Source: Pseudomonadota bacterium (GTDB lineage: Bacteria > Desulfobacterota > Desulfobulbia > Desulfobulbales > Desulfocapsaceae). Taken from it: DNA of 64,000 bases. The notes below the pieces were generated by a model that had not been told where the DNA came from, made no database searches, and worked only from the letters and a program-made list of their open reading frames with translations. This document shows, one piece after another, positions 47,692 to 56,297 of this stretch. The translations under genes were made by a program, and so were the position numbers. Numbering within the stretch: position 1 is the stretch's first letter; the number at the start of each line of letters is the position of its first letter. The DNA lies in contig JAHJKP010000013.1 in assembly GCA_018821985.1 (NCBI GenBank), forward strand, positions 186,001-250,000. Reading direction: 5' to 3'.

Positions 47692-48424
47692 CTCACGGTT
47701 TGCTTCCTCGTATTTTCCCTTCTGTTCCACCAGTCCCCGATTAATGACAAAAATGATGTCTGCATCTCTAATGGTGCTGAGACGATGGGCGATCACCACC
47801 CTGGTGATGTGCATTTCGTTCATGGATGTGGAAACAACTTTCTGGGTTTGGTTGTCGAGGGCGGAGGTGGCCTCGTCAAAGAACATGATCCGCGGTTTCA
47901 TGGCGAAGGCTCTGGCAATGAGCAGTCGCTGGCGCTGTCGGCCCGAGAGGTTGGTGCCGCCCTATGAGACATAGGTGTGCATCCCCATTGGTATATCCCG
48001 GATGTCCTATTCAAAACCTGCCTACCTGGCAGAGATCCAGGCATTTTCGATACTGAGCTGAGAGGAACCGACAATATTTACATAGATGTCCCCGGCAATC
48101 ACTGTCCCGCCCTGAAGAACCGTTCCGATCTGCTGGCGCACAGCCTGAACATCAATGTTCTGTAAATTCTGACTGCTGTAGAAGATGGCACCGCTATCCG
48201 GTTTTTTCAAAACCTAGAAAAAGGCGCAGTAGAGTAGATTCTCCGGATCCAGAGGGACCGACAACAGCGACAAAGTCACTGGGCCTGACAGTCAGAGAAA
48301 AATTTTGGAGGATAAGGGGGCTGTTTTTACTGTAGCGGAAGGTGATGTTATTGATTTCAATATTACCGCCAAGGATTCCTGGATTGGCCTGATCCTGGCT
48401 GATTTCCGGCGTGTTGATGCTCAA
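47692..48424 (-). pseudogene. Broken NHLM-type peptide (bacteriocin) exporter ATPase domain
   Basis: ATP-binding half of an NHLP/NHLM-family export ABC transporter (family pattern: EINNITFRY, ILQNFSL, RQQIGTVLQGG, IVGSS, NLSG-QRQRLLIARA, FFDEATSALDNQTQ, VIAHRLSTI). Damage: Walker A reads GPSGSGESTLL with Glu for the catalytic Lys (codon 48239-48241), a one-base expansion of an A run shifts frame (48202-48207), and three TAG codons interrupt (48022-48024, 48007-48009, 47962-47964). The membrane half is gone, and the C-terminus joins the GNAT remnant in frame. It marks a lost RiPP export locus. Confidence 0.88.
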
Positions 48425-48613
48425 ACTACTTTACCTGGCATTGAACAATATAGCCAAGAAATGGACCTTGCCAATCAGGTACTGGAAGGCAGCTTTGAAC
48501 CGCTTCTCCATTTTGTTTGGCGACAGAATGCCGGTTTATTGAACATTAAAAAATGTCATTTACACAAAATTATTTAGAGGCCCGGCAACGGGATGCAAGG
48601 TGCTTTCCGGGAA

Positions 48614-48642
48614 TTGACAAGAAAGGATGATTCACTTACTCT
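48614..48642 (+). promoter_or_regulatory. Probable promoter of the MFS transporter gene
   Basis: TTGACA (48614-48619), 17-base spacer, TACTCT (48637-48642), about 75 bases before the start codon. Confidence 0.6.
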
Positions 48643-48722
48643 ACTGACGAAGTTATTGTCCGTTCCTTGGTGTCTCCATGGATATTCCTTGAGAATATGT
48701 CACATTTTGTGGATGGGTGGTT

Positions 48723-50117
48723 ATGCAATCTGAACAGCAGCAGGAAAGATCAGCACTTTTTGTCACAACGCTGACCTCATTCATGGTGCCCTTTATGATT
48801 TCCTCTGTCAATATTGCCCTACCTGCTATTCAGCACGAGTTTACCGTAGATGCGGTGACCTTAGGCTGGATTCCTACCTCCTATCTGCTGGCCATGGCCA
48901 TCCTCCTGGTGCCTGCTGTCAGGTTTGGTGACATTTACGGACGCAAGAAAATCTTTCTTGCTGGTGTTGCCCTCTATACACTGGCCTCAACAGTTGCCGC
49001 CTTTGTCCCCGATGTCGGCTGGCTTCTGACTATGAGGACTGTTCAGGGGATGGGGGCAGCCATGTTTGTGACCACGGCCATTGCCATTCTCACCTCCGTG
49101 GTTGCTCCCAGGCGAAGAGGGCGCGCCCTCGGAATCCTGGTTTCAGCTGTCTATATCGGCCTGGCCACCGGACCTTTTGTCGGTGGCTTTATGACTCACT
49201 ATCTTGGCTGGCGTTTCCTGTTTGGCAGTATGTTTTTCCTCGGGACGGGTGTGTTGTATATTGCCTTGCGTCACCTTGAAGGTGATTGGGCTGAGGCAAG
49301 GGGGGAGCGATTCGATCTGGTCGGGACTTTCTTTTACTGTACCTCCGTGTTCTGTTTGGTCTACGGGGCGATCAGGATGCCGACCCTCCTGGCATCGCTG
49401 CTTCTGATCATGGGAATCGTCCTTATGGTTACCTTCTTTTTTCATCAGTCCAGAGTGGCATTCCCGGTCTTTGATGTGCGAATTTTTCGCAAAAACAGGA
49501 CCTTTCTTTTTTCCAGTATGGCGGCACTTATCAACTATGCCGTAACTTTTGCTGTTACCTTTCAGGTCAGTCTCTATCTGCAATATGTGAAAGGGATGGC
49601 CCCGCATGTTGCAGGCGCTGTGCTCATGGCCCAGCCAATAATCATGGCCCTGTTTTCTCCCTGGGCAGGAAAACTCTCTGACAGCAAAGATCCGAGGATT
49701 CTGGCATCGGCAGGAATGGCCATTACTGCAGTTGGCCTATCCCTTTTGGCAACTCTCACCCGCGCCACTCCTCTCTGGCTTATCGTGGTTGTCCTGCTCG
49801 TCCTCGGTTTTGGTTTCGCCCTTTTTTCTTCCCCCAATATGAGTGCCATTATGGGGTCGGTGGAGAGGAGATACATTGGTCTTGCCTCTGGAACAGTTGC
49901 TATCATGCGTCTTTTGGGACAGATGATTTCCATGTCTGTTGCGACAATATCTCTCGTGATCTTTGTGGGTAAAAAAGAGATAGGACCGAATAATCTGCTA
50001 CTTTTTCTTCAAAGTATGCATTTTTGTCTCCTTCTCTTTGTGCTTTTCTGTGTTGTTGGAATCTATTTCTCTTTTTTTCGTGGGGAAAAGAGAGAGGGGG
50101 GGGGGGCAGATGAGTAA
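48723..50117 (+). CDS. MFS transporter, DHA2 (EmrB/QacA)-like drug efflux family
   Basis: About 464 residues, 14 predicted membrane helices. Family motifs: the first-helix FMVPFMISSVNIALPAIQ, motif A RFGDIYGRKKIFL, and motif C-like LGILVSAVYIGLATGPFVGG on helix 5. A multidrug or metabolite exporter is likely. ATG 48723 is preferred (GGATGGGTGG upstream) to GTG 48717. The 3' end runs through an 11-G tract and overlaps the acylphosphatase start by 8 bases. It stands next to the pseudogene cluster. Confidence 0.88.
   Translation: MQSEQQQERSALFVTTLTSFMVPFMISSVNIALPAIQHEFTVDAVTLGWIPTSYLLAMAILLVPAVRFGDIYGRKKIFLAGVALYTLASTVAAFVPDVGWLLTMRTVQGMGAAMFVTTAIAILTSVVAPRRRGRALGILVSAVYIGLATGPFVGGFMTHYLGWRFLFGSMFFLGTGVLYIALRHLEGDWAEARGERFDLVGTFFYCTSVFCLVYGAIRMPTLLASLLLIMGIVLMVTFFFHQSRVAFPVFDVRIFRKNRTFLFSSMAALINYAVTFAVTFQVSLYLQYVKGMAPHVAGAVLMAQPIIMALFSPWAGKLSDSKDPRILASAGMAITAVGLSLLATLTRATPLWLIVVVLLVLGFGFALFSSPNMSAIMGSVERRYIGLASGTVAIMRLLGQMISMSVATISLVIFVGKKEIGPNNLLLFLQSMHFCLLLFVLFCVVGIYFSFFRGEKREGGGADE
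50096..50106 (+). repeat. Homopolymeric G11 tract at the MFS-acyP junction
   Basis: Eleven consecutive G residues form the last codons of the MFS gene and double as the Shine-Dalgarno region of acyP (ATG 50110). Slippage would alter the last few MFS residues and the ribosome-binding spacing. Confidence 0.7.
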
Positions 50118-50394
50118 GCGGATGAAACGTATTCATGCTGTTGTTTATGGACGGGTACAGGGAGTTTTTTTCCGGCAGACGACCTTGGAGCAGGCAAAGA
50201 AGCTCGGATTAAGCGGTTGGGTTAGAAATTTGGCCGATGGGACAGTGGAGGCCGAATTTCAGGGAGATCAGGAAGCGGTGGGGCGCATGCTTGACTGGCT
50301 TCCCCGGGGATCGATTGAATCCAGTGTGGTGCGAGTGGAAAGTCGGGAAAAGGAGCCGGTATCTGGAGAATCGGAATTTATCATCAAATGGTAG
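50110..50394 (+). CDS. acyP: Acylphosphatase
   Basis: 94-residue enzyme hydrolysing acyl phosphates such as acetyl phosphate. Catalytic residues are visible: R22 in GVFFRQ and N40 in GWVRN, within the family pattern VYGRVQGVFFRQ...LGLSGWVRNLADGTVEAEFQG. Starts at ATG 50110, overlapping the MFS 3' end; a longer frame to 50038 lacks family sequence. Confidence 0.93.
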   Translation: MSKRMKRIHAVVYGRVQGVFFRQTTLEQAKKLGLSGWVRNLADGTVEAEFQGDQEAVGRMLDWLPRGSIESSVVRVESREKEPVSGESEFIIKW

Positions 50395-50419
50395 CGGGAG
50401 ACATCCTTCACTACATCGA

Positions 50420-50543
50420 TTGCATTGGTTTCGGAAGAGAAAAATTGGATACGCAATGGACACCAGATAACTGGAAGGGCTGGGCCGTAACCCAGATTGG
50501 CATACTGGCCGTGGTCGTCTGTGTCACGTGGCTGCTCGGCTAG
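50420..50543 (+). pseudogene. Degraded small membrane-protein gene (copy 1 of WFRKxKIGYxW family)
   Basis: Two frames rebuild one small protein: HWFRKRKIGYA (50423-50455) then, one base shifted, WTPDNWKGWAVTQIGI plus a hydrophobic segment and stop (50457-50543). The product would be about 40 residues with one C-terminal transmembrane helix. A related copy lies at 60144-60245. It has a +1 frameshift and no proper start, so it is probably dead. Family function unknown. Confidence 0.6.
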
Positions 50544-50683
50544 GGTTGTTAGAAATGAATTTGAGTATTTAGACACCGCCACCGTCTAACATGATGAAAT
50601 CAGGAATACCATTACGGGTGGAGATTATTCAGTGCTCAAAGGGCTCCTATTAAACAAAGCTGTAATAAAATAGCATTTGTGGT
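50544..50683. other. Intergenic sequence with no recognised feature
   Basis: About 140 bases between the small pseudogene and the Usp-like gene on the minus strand. No hairpin with a T tract and no ORF of note were seen. Confidence 0.4.
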
Positions 50684-51478
50684 TCAATGAACCATGAGAA
50701 CGGATGCCAACGAGTTTGCCAGTACGTACATTGTCATGCTCTTTCTTGTTGGCAAGGTCGAGGCCACAAGTGCATAGTCTTTAAGATAATCTCCAACCTG
50801 CTCAGGTGTCCCGGATAAAACAGTGACCTTCCCGACCGATTTCCCGTGCTGGGCCAACAGGGATTCGACTTCTCTTAGACAGCTGCCGCCATCCTCATGG
50901 TCAAGAGTAACTAACTGTTCGCTTTCATTAAATTTAAAATGAATAACGTCAAAGCTGAAGGTCGAGTCGCCGAGGATGGCCATGCTTTTTTCAACAAGTA
51001 CCTTCGGATCAACACTGTCTGCACAGAGTAAGGCACATTTTTTATTGATGGAGAGATTTTTTACCACCAGTGCGGGGCAGGATGTATTGGTATAGAGGGG
51101 GGAATTGATGAGTTCATAGAACTGATCAGGATCAGCGGTATTGAGGTATCCTTCGATAAAAAGGTTATACAAACCGTTACGTAATTCATAGGCAATTTCT
51201 TTATCCCTGTCTCCCACAAAGACCGTTGGCCTTCCGGCCAAGGGACAGTCAATATTTTCTGTTCGCAGCATGCGCTCGATGAGCCTCTTACCGCTGGAGA
51301 CAACACTATCCTCCCAAGTATGGCGAACCCAGCCGGTTTCGCCCTGCTCATTCTCAGCCGGTTCCTCCACATGTGAGATGAAGAGAGAAAGAGGTACAAA
51401 TTGATTAAGGTAGGCCGTATAGCGAAGAGCAATGCTTGAGGCCAGATCTTCATTGACATAGAGTAGCGTTTTCAACAT
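50684..51478 (-). CDS. Universal stress protein-like, tandem two-domain
   Basis: 264 residues from ATG 51478 (GAGGTGA six bases upstream; an earlier TTG reading is less likely). The N-terminal half (MLKTLLYVNEDL..., with SCPALVVKNL) and the C-terminal half (KCALLCADSV..., ending with VLANSLASVLMVH) each resemble a Usp fold, but neither has the G-x2-G-x9-G ATP loop, so nucleotide binding is doubtful. Last gene of the probable exporter-signalling operon, 117 bases after the receiver gene. The domain call is moderate. Confidence 0.65.
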   Translation of the reverse strand: MLKTLLYVNEDLASSIALRYTAYLNQFVPLSLFISHVEEPAENEQGETGWVRHTWEDSVVSSGKRLIERMLRTENIDCPLAGRPTVFVGDRDKEIAYELRNGLYNLFIEGYLNTADPDQFYELINSPLYTNTSCPALVVKNLSINKKCALLCADSVDPKVLVEKSMAILGDSTFSFDVIHFKFNESEQLVTLDHEDGGSCLREVESLLAQHGKSVGKVTVLSGTPEQVGDYLKDYALVASTLPTRKSMTMYVLANSLASVLMVH

Positions 51479-51595
51479 GGGCTTCACCTCATAAAACAAG
51501 TAACTTTTATCATGGAACCAGGGAATGAAACTCTCATTTATCTTTTAAACTATTTGGGGTGCACTCAGATGTGCAGATAAGATGTTGTCGGACCG

Positions 51596-51979
51596 TTACT
51601 TATTTTTTATCTTTTCCTCAGCCCTGCTGATAACCTCGGCAATTTCTCCCAACTTGAAGGGTTTTGCTAAAAAGTCAAAGACCCCCTTATTAAACGATTC
51701 TTTTGCTGTCGCCATAGTCGCAAAACCGGTAATGACGATGACCTCCGTATCAGGATATTTTTCCTTAACCTCGGTCAGAAACTGCATGCCATCCACGCCT
51801 TCCATTTTCAAATCCGTAATAACGATATTAAACTGCCGTTCTTTTACGCGTTTCAGAGCATCGCTACTGCAGGTGAAGGTCTCCACCTCGTAACCTTTTT
51901 TTTCAAGAGATGGCTTTAATCGTTTACTGACAATAGGTTCATCATCCAAAATCAGAATAGTGGTCTGTTCAGTTGCCAT
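51596..51979 (-). CDS. Stand-alone response regulator receiver domain
   Basis: 127-residue CheY/Spo0F-like receiver without output domain. Acidic pocket LDDEP (D12-E14), phospho-acceptor D56 (VITDLKMEGVDG), switch Thr/Lys (VIVITGF, FLAKPF with K106). The ATG overlaps the 3' end of the PEP-utilising gene by 11 bases, so the two are translationally coupled. A phosphodonor kinase could be the one at 58.3-59.8 kb, but this is inference. Confidence 0.93.
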   Translation of the reverse strand: MATEQTTILILDDEPIVSKRLKPSLEKKGYEVETFTCSSDALKRVKERQFNIVITDLKMEGVDGMQFLTEVKEKYPDTEVIVITGFATMATAKESFNKGVFDFLAKPFKLGEIAEVISRAEEKIKNK

Positions 51980-54533
51980 GACTCTTCTCCATTATGGTTT
52001 TAATCTGCTCAAAATAAACGGGTATCTTTGCATCGCTGACCATCTTGACATCCAGCTGCCGAGTAAAACCGATCAGTAGTCCCAGCAAAAATAGCCGTTT
52101 GAGCATACTCTCCTTATTCATTCTCTTTAAGCGAGCAACGATAATATCGCCATGCTGTTCACATAGGAAATCGTAATGGGATAAAATTTTATTGAGCAGA
52201 CTGGTTCTGCGTGAACGTCGAGTTGTATCAGTCACACCGCCTGAAAATCTGAAATAGATGTGGTTATCCAGTATATTGTCAGAGAGATAGGCGTCAATGA
52301 CGGTATAGTGATAGCCTAAACGAAAATTAATATTGGTATACTCGGCCGAGATTACCGCCAGGTTGCGACCTACATCTTCCGGGCTTGAGTTACCAGTTGG
52401 TGGGGTCCTGGTCAGACTTGACATAAAACTACCAAAATCAACCTTCATGGGCGACATATCCCAGATACCGGGATGAGACATGCCGTGCAGTAAGGTCTGC
52501 ATGGGAATGGAACTTATCTGTTCCGGCCGTATTCCTTTATCATGTTCTCCCTCTATACCGCCCCCGACATCAATCAAGATCAAATCAAGGGGATAATCCC
52601 ACACCAGCTGTCCGGCCTGGGTATCACGATGATGAGCATGGTAAAAGTTGAGATCAATGATCGTCTCCACTGCCTTTTCATGGACAAATCGAGTCAGGTC
52701 ATGATAGGTTCGACAGCCTTGCGGGGTAAAATTATCGTCATTTGGATCAAAGAGATTAAGAGGTTCTATCTTTTTGAGGATCCGCCGCAGCAACCGGTAC
52801 TCATACATCTCTTCGATAGGTTCCTCGTGAAAACTGTAATAATGCAGTTCGTGAACGATCCCTTCATATACGGTCAGACTCTCCGTGTCCAAGGTGATCT
52901 CCTGTCCATGCTTAAGAAGGCTGATTGCATTTTCCGTATTGAACAGGGCCGGTACCCGAAACTCCCTGGCCACGGTGGCCAAATGGCCGGTAGTTGAGCC
53001 GATATCAGTTATAAAACCGCTGGCCTTGTGGATCACCCTGGCCAGTTGCGGTGACGCATAGCGGGCCACCAGAATAGCACCCATAGGAAAGTCTTGAAGA
53101 TTACTATCATGGTCTAAAACCCACGCAGGTCCAGAAGCAATTCCTTTCATGGCCGCAATGCCTCTGCCCTGCATGAGAACGGGGTATTTACCGCCGAGGT
53201 CGGTCAAATCAGAAGCACGAGGCCTCTGTTCCTGCTGCAGGCTCAGCTGCCGTGACTGCAGGACAATAATCCTGTCTTGCTGGTCAATGGCAAATTCTAC
53301 ATCTTGCGGTTTTTTAAAGTATTTTTCCAGTTGCAGCCCTATTTCGGCAAGCATTTTCAATTGCTGTTTTTTCAGGCTTGGTTGTGTCTGTTGCTCTTCC
53401 CGTACCGACTCCATACCGATACCACCACTTCCATGCAAAACCATGCTCCGTTCCTTGCGGACGACCTGTACTTCTTTGACCTCATGGGGTGGTTGTCGGT
53501 TGAGAACAAAAAGGTCGGTGGAAACCTTTCCTGACATAATGGGTTCTCCCAGTCCCCAAGCTGAGCTGATGATCAGCGTTTCTTCTTCCGGCAGTACCGG
53601 ATCATAGCTGTACATCACGCCACTTGTCTTTGCCGGTATCATCAACTGACAGGCTACGGACATCTTGATCTCATTGGAGCGGAAATCTTTGCGTAACCGG
53701 TATTCCATAGCTTCGGGGCTATACAGGCTGGCAACGACCTCCTTATACGCTTGGGGCAGATTTTTCAGGGGAATATTCAAACAGCTGCGGTACTGCCCGG
53801 CAAAGGAGGAGACACCATCCTCTCCCTGAGCACTGGAGCGGACGGCAAAACAGGGAATTGTATCCTGTTTTCCTTTGGTAAGGCTGCCGGCGGCATCAAG
53901 TATCTCTTTTTCGAGTTTTGCTGGTACTGTTGAGTCAAAGATCAGTTGTTGAATTTTGCAGGCCATCTCTTCAACGGCTATTGTCTTTTCCTGCCATTGC
54001 TCAATAATTGCAGAGACCTTCTCCTCAAGGTTGTTCTCCAACCAAAATGACGAAAATGCCGCTGTTGTTATGGCAAAACCATCCGGTATACTGAAACCAA
54101 GCACGAAACCTATCTCGGCAAGATTGGCATTTTTCCCACCGACCGCATCAATCAGATCCCGGGTGATGGATGAATATGGCAGGATAAAGTCCGTCACCGG
54201 ACAGAGGACATCTCCCTGCAGGATGGCTTGAATCTTTTCTTCAATATGGTGAAAGCTGTTGTACAGATCTGAATACTTCTGCTGTGTCAGATGGTTGATA
54301 AGAACAATGAGTTCCCGCACCAGGTCAGTCAATTGATGGCAGGTGGTATGGATATAGTGCTCATCAAAGATATAGTCTCCGCTCAATTTGTCATTTGCAT
54401 CGGCGATAAGATCCAGAATCTGATTATTGAGATTCAGAATCTTCTTAAAGTCGGTAAAAATGAGTTTGAACGGAACGGTCGTCTGCTTTTTTGTCTGAAA
54501 GAGTTGACCGACCCGGTGCAGAAAGTTTTTCAT
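51969..54533 (-). CDS. PEP/pyruvate-binding and phosphohistidine domain protein of unusual architecture
   Basis: 854 residues. Residues about 1-120 are helical without a known family. About 125-430 is a PPDK/PEP-synthase ATP-grasp nucleotide-binding domain (VGGKNANLAEIG, CFAVRSSAQGEDG, ..QDVEFAIDQQDRI). About 450-550 is the mobile phosphohistidine domain with the His in TTGHLATVARE (about H516). The usual PEP-binding TIM barrel is absent; instead residues 560-854 form an unfamiliar domain (LDLILIDVGGG, RLGYHYTVIDAYLSDN). This resembles Rph/PpsA relatives but is not a canonical PEP synthase. Substrate unknown. Confidence 0.83.
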   Translation of the reverse strand: MKNFLHRVGQLFQTKKQTTVPFKLIFTDFKKILNLNNQILDLIADANDKLSGDYIFDEHYIHTTCHQLTDLVRELIVLINHLTQQKYSDLYNSFHHIEEKIQAILQGDVLCPVTDFILPYSSITRDLIDAVGGKNANLAEIGFVLGFSIPDGFAITTAAFSSFWLENNLEEKVSAIIEQWQEKTIAVEEMACKIQQLIFDSTVPAKLEKEILDAAGSLTKGKQDTIPCFAVRSSAQGEDGVSSFAGQYRSCLNIPLKNLPQAYKEVVASLYSPEAMEYRLRKDFRSNEIKMSVACQLMIPAKTSGVMYSYDPVLPEEETLIISSAWGLGEPIMSGKVSTDLFVLNRQPPHEVKEVQVVRKERSMVLHGSGGIGMESVREEQQTQPSLKKQQLKMLAEIGLQLEKYFKKPQDVEFAIDQQDRIIVLQSRQLSLQQEQRPRASDLTDLGGKYPVLMQGRGIAAMKGIASGPAWVLDHDSNLQDFPMGAILVARYASPQLARVIHKASGFITDIGSTTGHLATVAREFRVPALFNTENAISLLKHGQEITLDTESLTVYEGIVHELHYYSFHEEPIEEMYEYRLLRRILKKIEPLNLFDPNDDNFTPQGCRTYHDLTRFVHEKAVETIIDLNFYHAHHRDTQAGQLVWDYPLDLILIDVGGGIEGEHDKGIRPEQISSIPMQTLLHGMSHPGIWDMSPMKVDFGSFMSSLTRTPPTGNSSPEDVGRNLAVISAEYTNINFRLGYHYTVIDAYLSDNILDNHIYFRFSGGVTDTTRRSRRTSLLNKILSHYDFLCEQHGDIIVARLKRMNKESMLKRLFLLGLLIGFTRQLDVKMVSDAKIPVYFEQIKTIMEKSHGN

Positions 54534-54565
54534 GATTTACCTTATTCTGATCTTAAGCAATACAC

Positions 54566-55339
54566 TTAATGGGACCCTCCGCCACCCCGAAAAAGAACTC
54601 CAACAAGCAATCCGGCACCTACCGCGATAAATACCGCCATAAAGCCAAACAGCAGCGGCCTGCCGTTGGCCATCGATGAGATAGCTGCAGGCAGCCCCGA
54701 TAATTCCAAGGTAAGATCCTCATTAACCCGGTTGGTCACCGCGCCATCTTTCATGGCAAGGGCTGCAACCTTGTAGGCGCCCGCGCTCATCTTTGAAGGA
54801 ATGGCCAGGGTAACGGTAAAGCTCTTCGTCCCATTGTCGGGGGTACCATATTTGACAGTATCCTCATTGATAGCATAGACACCTGATTTTTCCATCAACT
54901 TAACATACTCACCAAAAATAAACGCCTTGTCCGCAGATTCCGGATTGATAGTAATATCCTTGACCAGCGCCTTGTAACCCACTCCCAGGTCAGGACTGAG
55001 AAATTGAGTCGCCGTTGCACCGGTCGGAGTATACACCATGTAGACTGCCGGGGTGTTTTCCAGCGAGACGTCGGTTTTGTTCATCCATAAAAAACCTGCT
55101 ACCTTCCCCTTTTCCTTCAAATGGACATCTTTTTTAGGTCCACTGACCTGTACAACGACATCCTCATCAGCAGGCAAAGTGCCGGTGACTTCGAGGGTCG
55201 TCCCATTGTAAAATGTGGATATTTTAATATTAGTTTTGGCAAGCTTGAGCGACAATGGTCCTTCCGCTGCCAGGGACGAACCGAACCAGGCCAGACTCAC
55301 CAGAACAACTGTCAGCAATCCATACACAACTCGTTTCAT
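54566..55339 (-). CDS. TIGR02186-like exported membrane protein
   Basis: 257 residues from ATG 55339 (GGAG nine bases upstream; earlier in-frame ATGs at 55360 and 55372 lack that). A signal peptide (about 1-24) leads into a beta-rich periplasmic domain (SLKLAKTNIKISTFYNGTTLEVTGTLP...) and a C-terminal transmembrane helix ending RGGGGSH. This matches the TIGR02186 family, which is encoded beside TauE/SafE exporters in alphaproteobacteria and others. Likely an accessory of the exporter directly upstream. Confidence 0.8.
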   Translation of the reverse strand: MKRVVYGLLTVVLVSLAWFGSSLAAEGPLSLKLAKTNIKISTFYNGTTLEVTGTLPADEDVVVQVSGPKKDVHLKEKGKVAGFLWMNKTDVSLENTPAVYMVYTPTGATATQFLSPDLGVGYKALVKDITINPESADKAFIFGEYVKLMEKSGVYAINEDTVKYGTPDNGTKSFTVTLAIPSKMSAGAYKVAALAMKDGAVTNRVNEDLTLELSGLPAAISSMANGRPLLFGFMAVFIAVGAGLLVGVLFRGGGGSH

Positions 55340-55361
55340 TTTATTTTTCTCCGTATACATC

Positions 55362-56297
55362 TTAATGACCACCCTTGAGGGCCACCATAATTGTTGGGGT
55401 CATCAGCAGACCGGCCATCATTTTTGCACAGACCAGCAGAACAAGACTTGCCAGCATGATTTTGAGCTGATCAGCCTTAAGCTTTTTACCAATGCTGGTT
55501 CCAACCTGGGCACCAATGGTCGAGCCCAGTAACAGGAGGACAGCGAGGACAAAATCAACAGTTTTGTTACTGTAAGCCTGCATGACAGTGACGTTGATGC
55601 AGGTAAAAAGGATCTGGAACAGGCTGGTTCCGACAACGACATGCATGGGCATCCGCAGGAGATAGACCATGACCGGTACCATGATAAAACCACCGCCAAC
55701 ACCCATGATAGCTGCCAGGATACCCACCAGAACACCAAAGCCTAAGGGCAGCAGCATGGAAATATTACAACCCGATTTCTCGAACTTGTATTGAAACGGC
55801 AGTTTTTGCAGAAATGACTTTTTTCCAGACTTTTGTTCTTCAACAGTTGTTTTTACTTCTGCAGTCGAATTTTTGCTTTTTTTCAAGCCCTGCAGGCTCT
55901 CCCAGAACATATAGCCACCCACCCCGCCCAGCATAATGACGTAGGTGATGGCGATGAGAAAATCAGCACCCCCCAAGGCACGCAGGAGTTTAATGATCTG
56001 GACGCCTACAGTACCCCCGGCAATACCGCCGATCAACAGCATGACACCCATGGCTATATCCACGTTCCCATGCCGCATATGAGCCAGGGTTCCTGACGTC
56101 GAAGCCCCGACAATCTGATTTGAGTCGGAGGCCGCAGCCACCGTCGGCGGAATGCCGAACATCATGAGCAGCGGGGTCATGAGAAAACCACCACCTACAC
56201 CGAAGATACCTGAAAGCAGCCCGACAAAACCGCCCAAACCCAGTATCAGGAGAATGTTCACACTATTTCCTGCAATAGGTAAATACATATAAAACAT
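55362..56297 (-). CDS. TauE/SafE-family anion exporter
   Basis: 311-residue membrane protein with two repeated blocks of helices; each starts with the family motif GGFVGLLSGIFGVGGGFLMTPLL / GVLVGILAAIMGVGGGFIMVPVM. The loop between (about residues 140-185) is cytosolic and lysine-rich. The family exports sulfite, sulfoacetate or related anions, consistent with sulfur metabolism. First gene of the operon after the sigma-54 promoter at 56709-56725, with a leader of about 400 bases. GGAGG lies 12 bases before the ATG. Confidence 0.92.
   Translation of the reverse strand: MFYMYLPIAGNSVNILLILGLGGFVGLLSGIFGVGGGFLMTPLLMMFGIPPTVAAASDSNQIVGASTSGTLAHMRHGNVDIAMGVMLLIGGIAGGTVGVQIIKLLRALGGADFLIAITYVIMLGGVGGYMFWESLQGLKKSKNSTAEVKTTVEEQKSGKKSFLQKLPFQYKFEKSGCNISMLLPLGFGVLVGILAAIMGVGGGFIMVPVMVYLLRMPMHVVVGTSLFQILFTCINVTVMQAYSNKTVDFVLAVLLLLGSTIGAQVGTSIGKKLKADQLKIMLASLVLLVCAKMMAGLLMTPTIMVALKGGH

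Noticed and set aside
47962-48024. Three in-frame TAG codons as possible pyrrolysine sites
   Set aside because: The same gene has a frameshift and a dead Walker A, and the affected positions are ordinary residues (for example Glu) in homologues. It is a pseudogene, not recoding.
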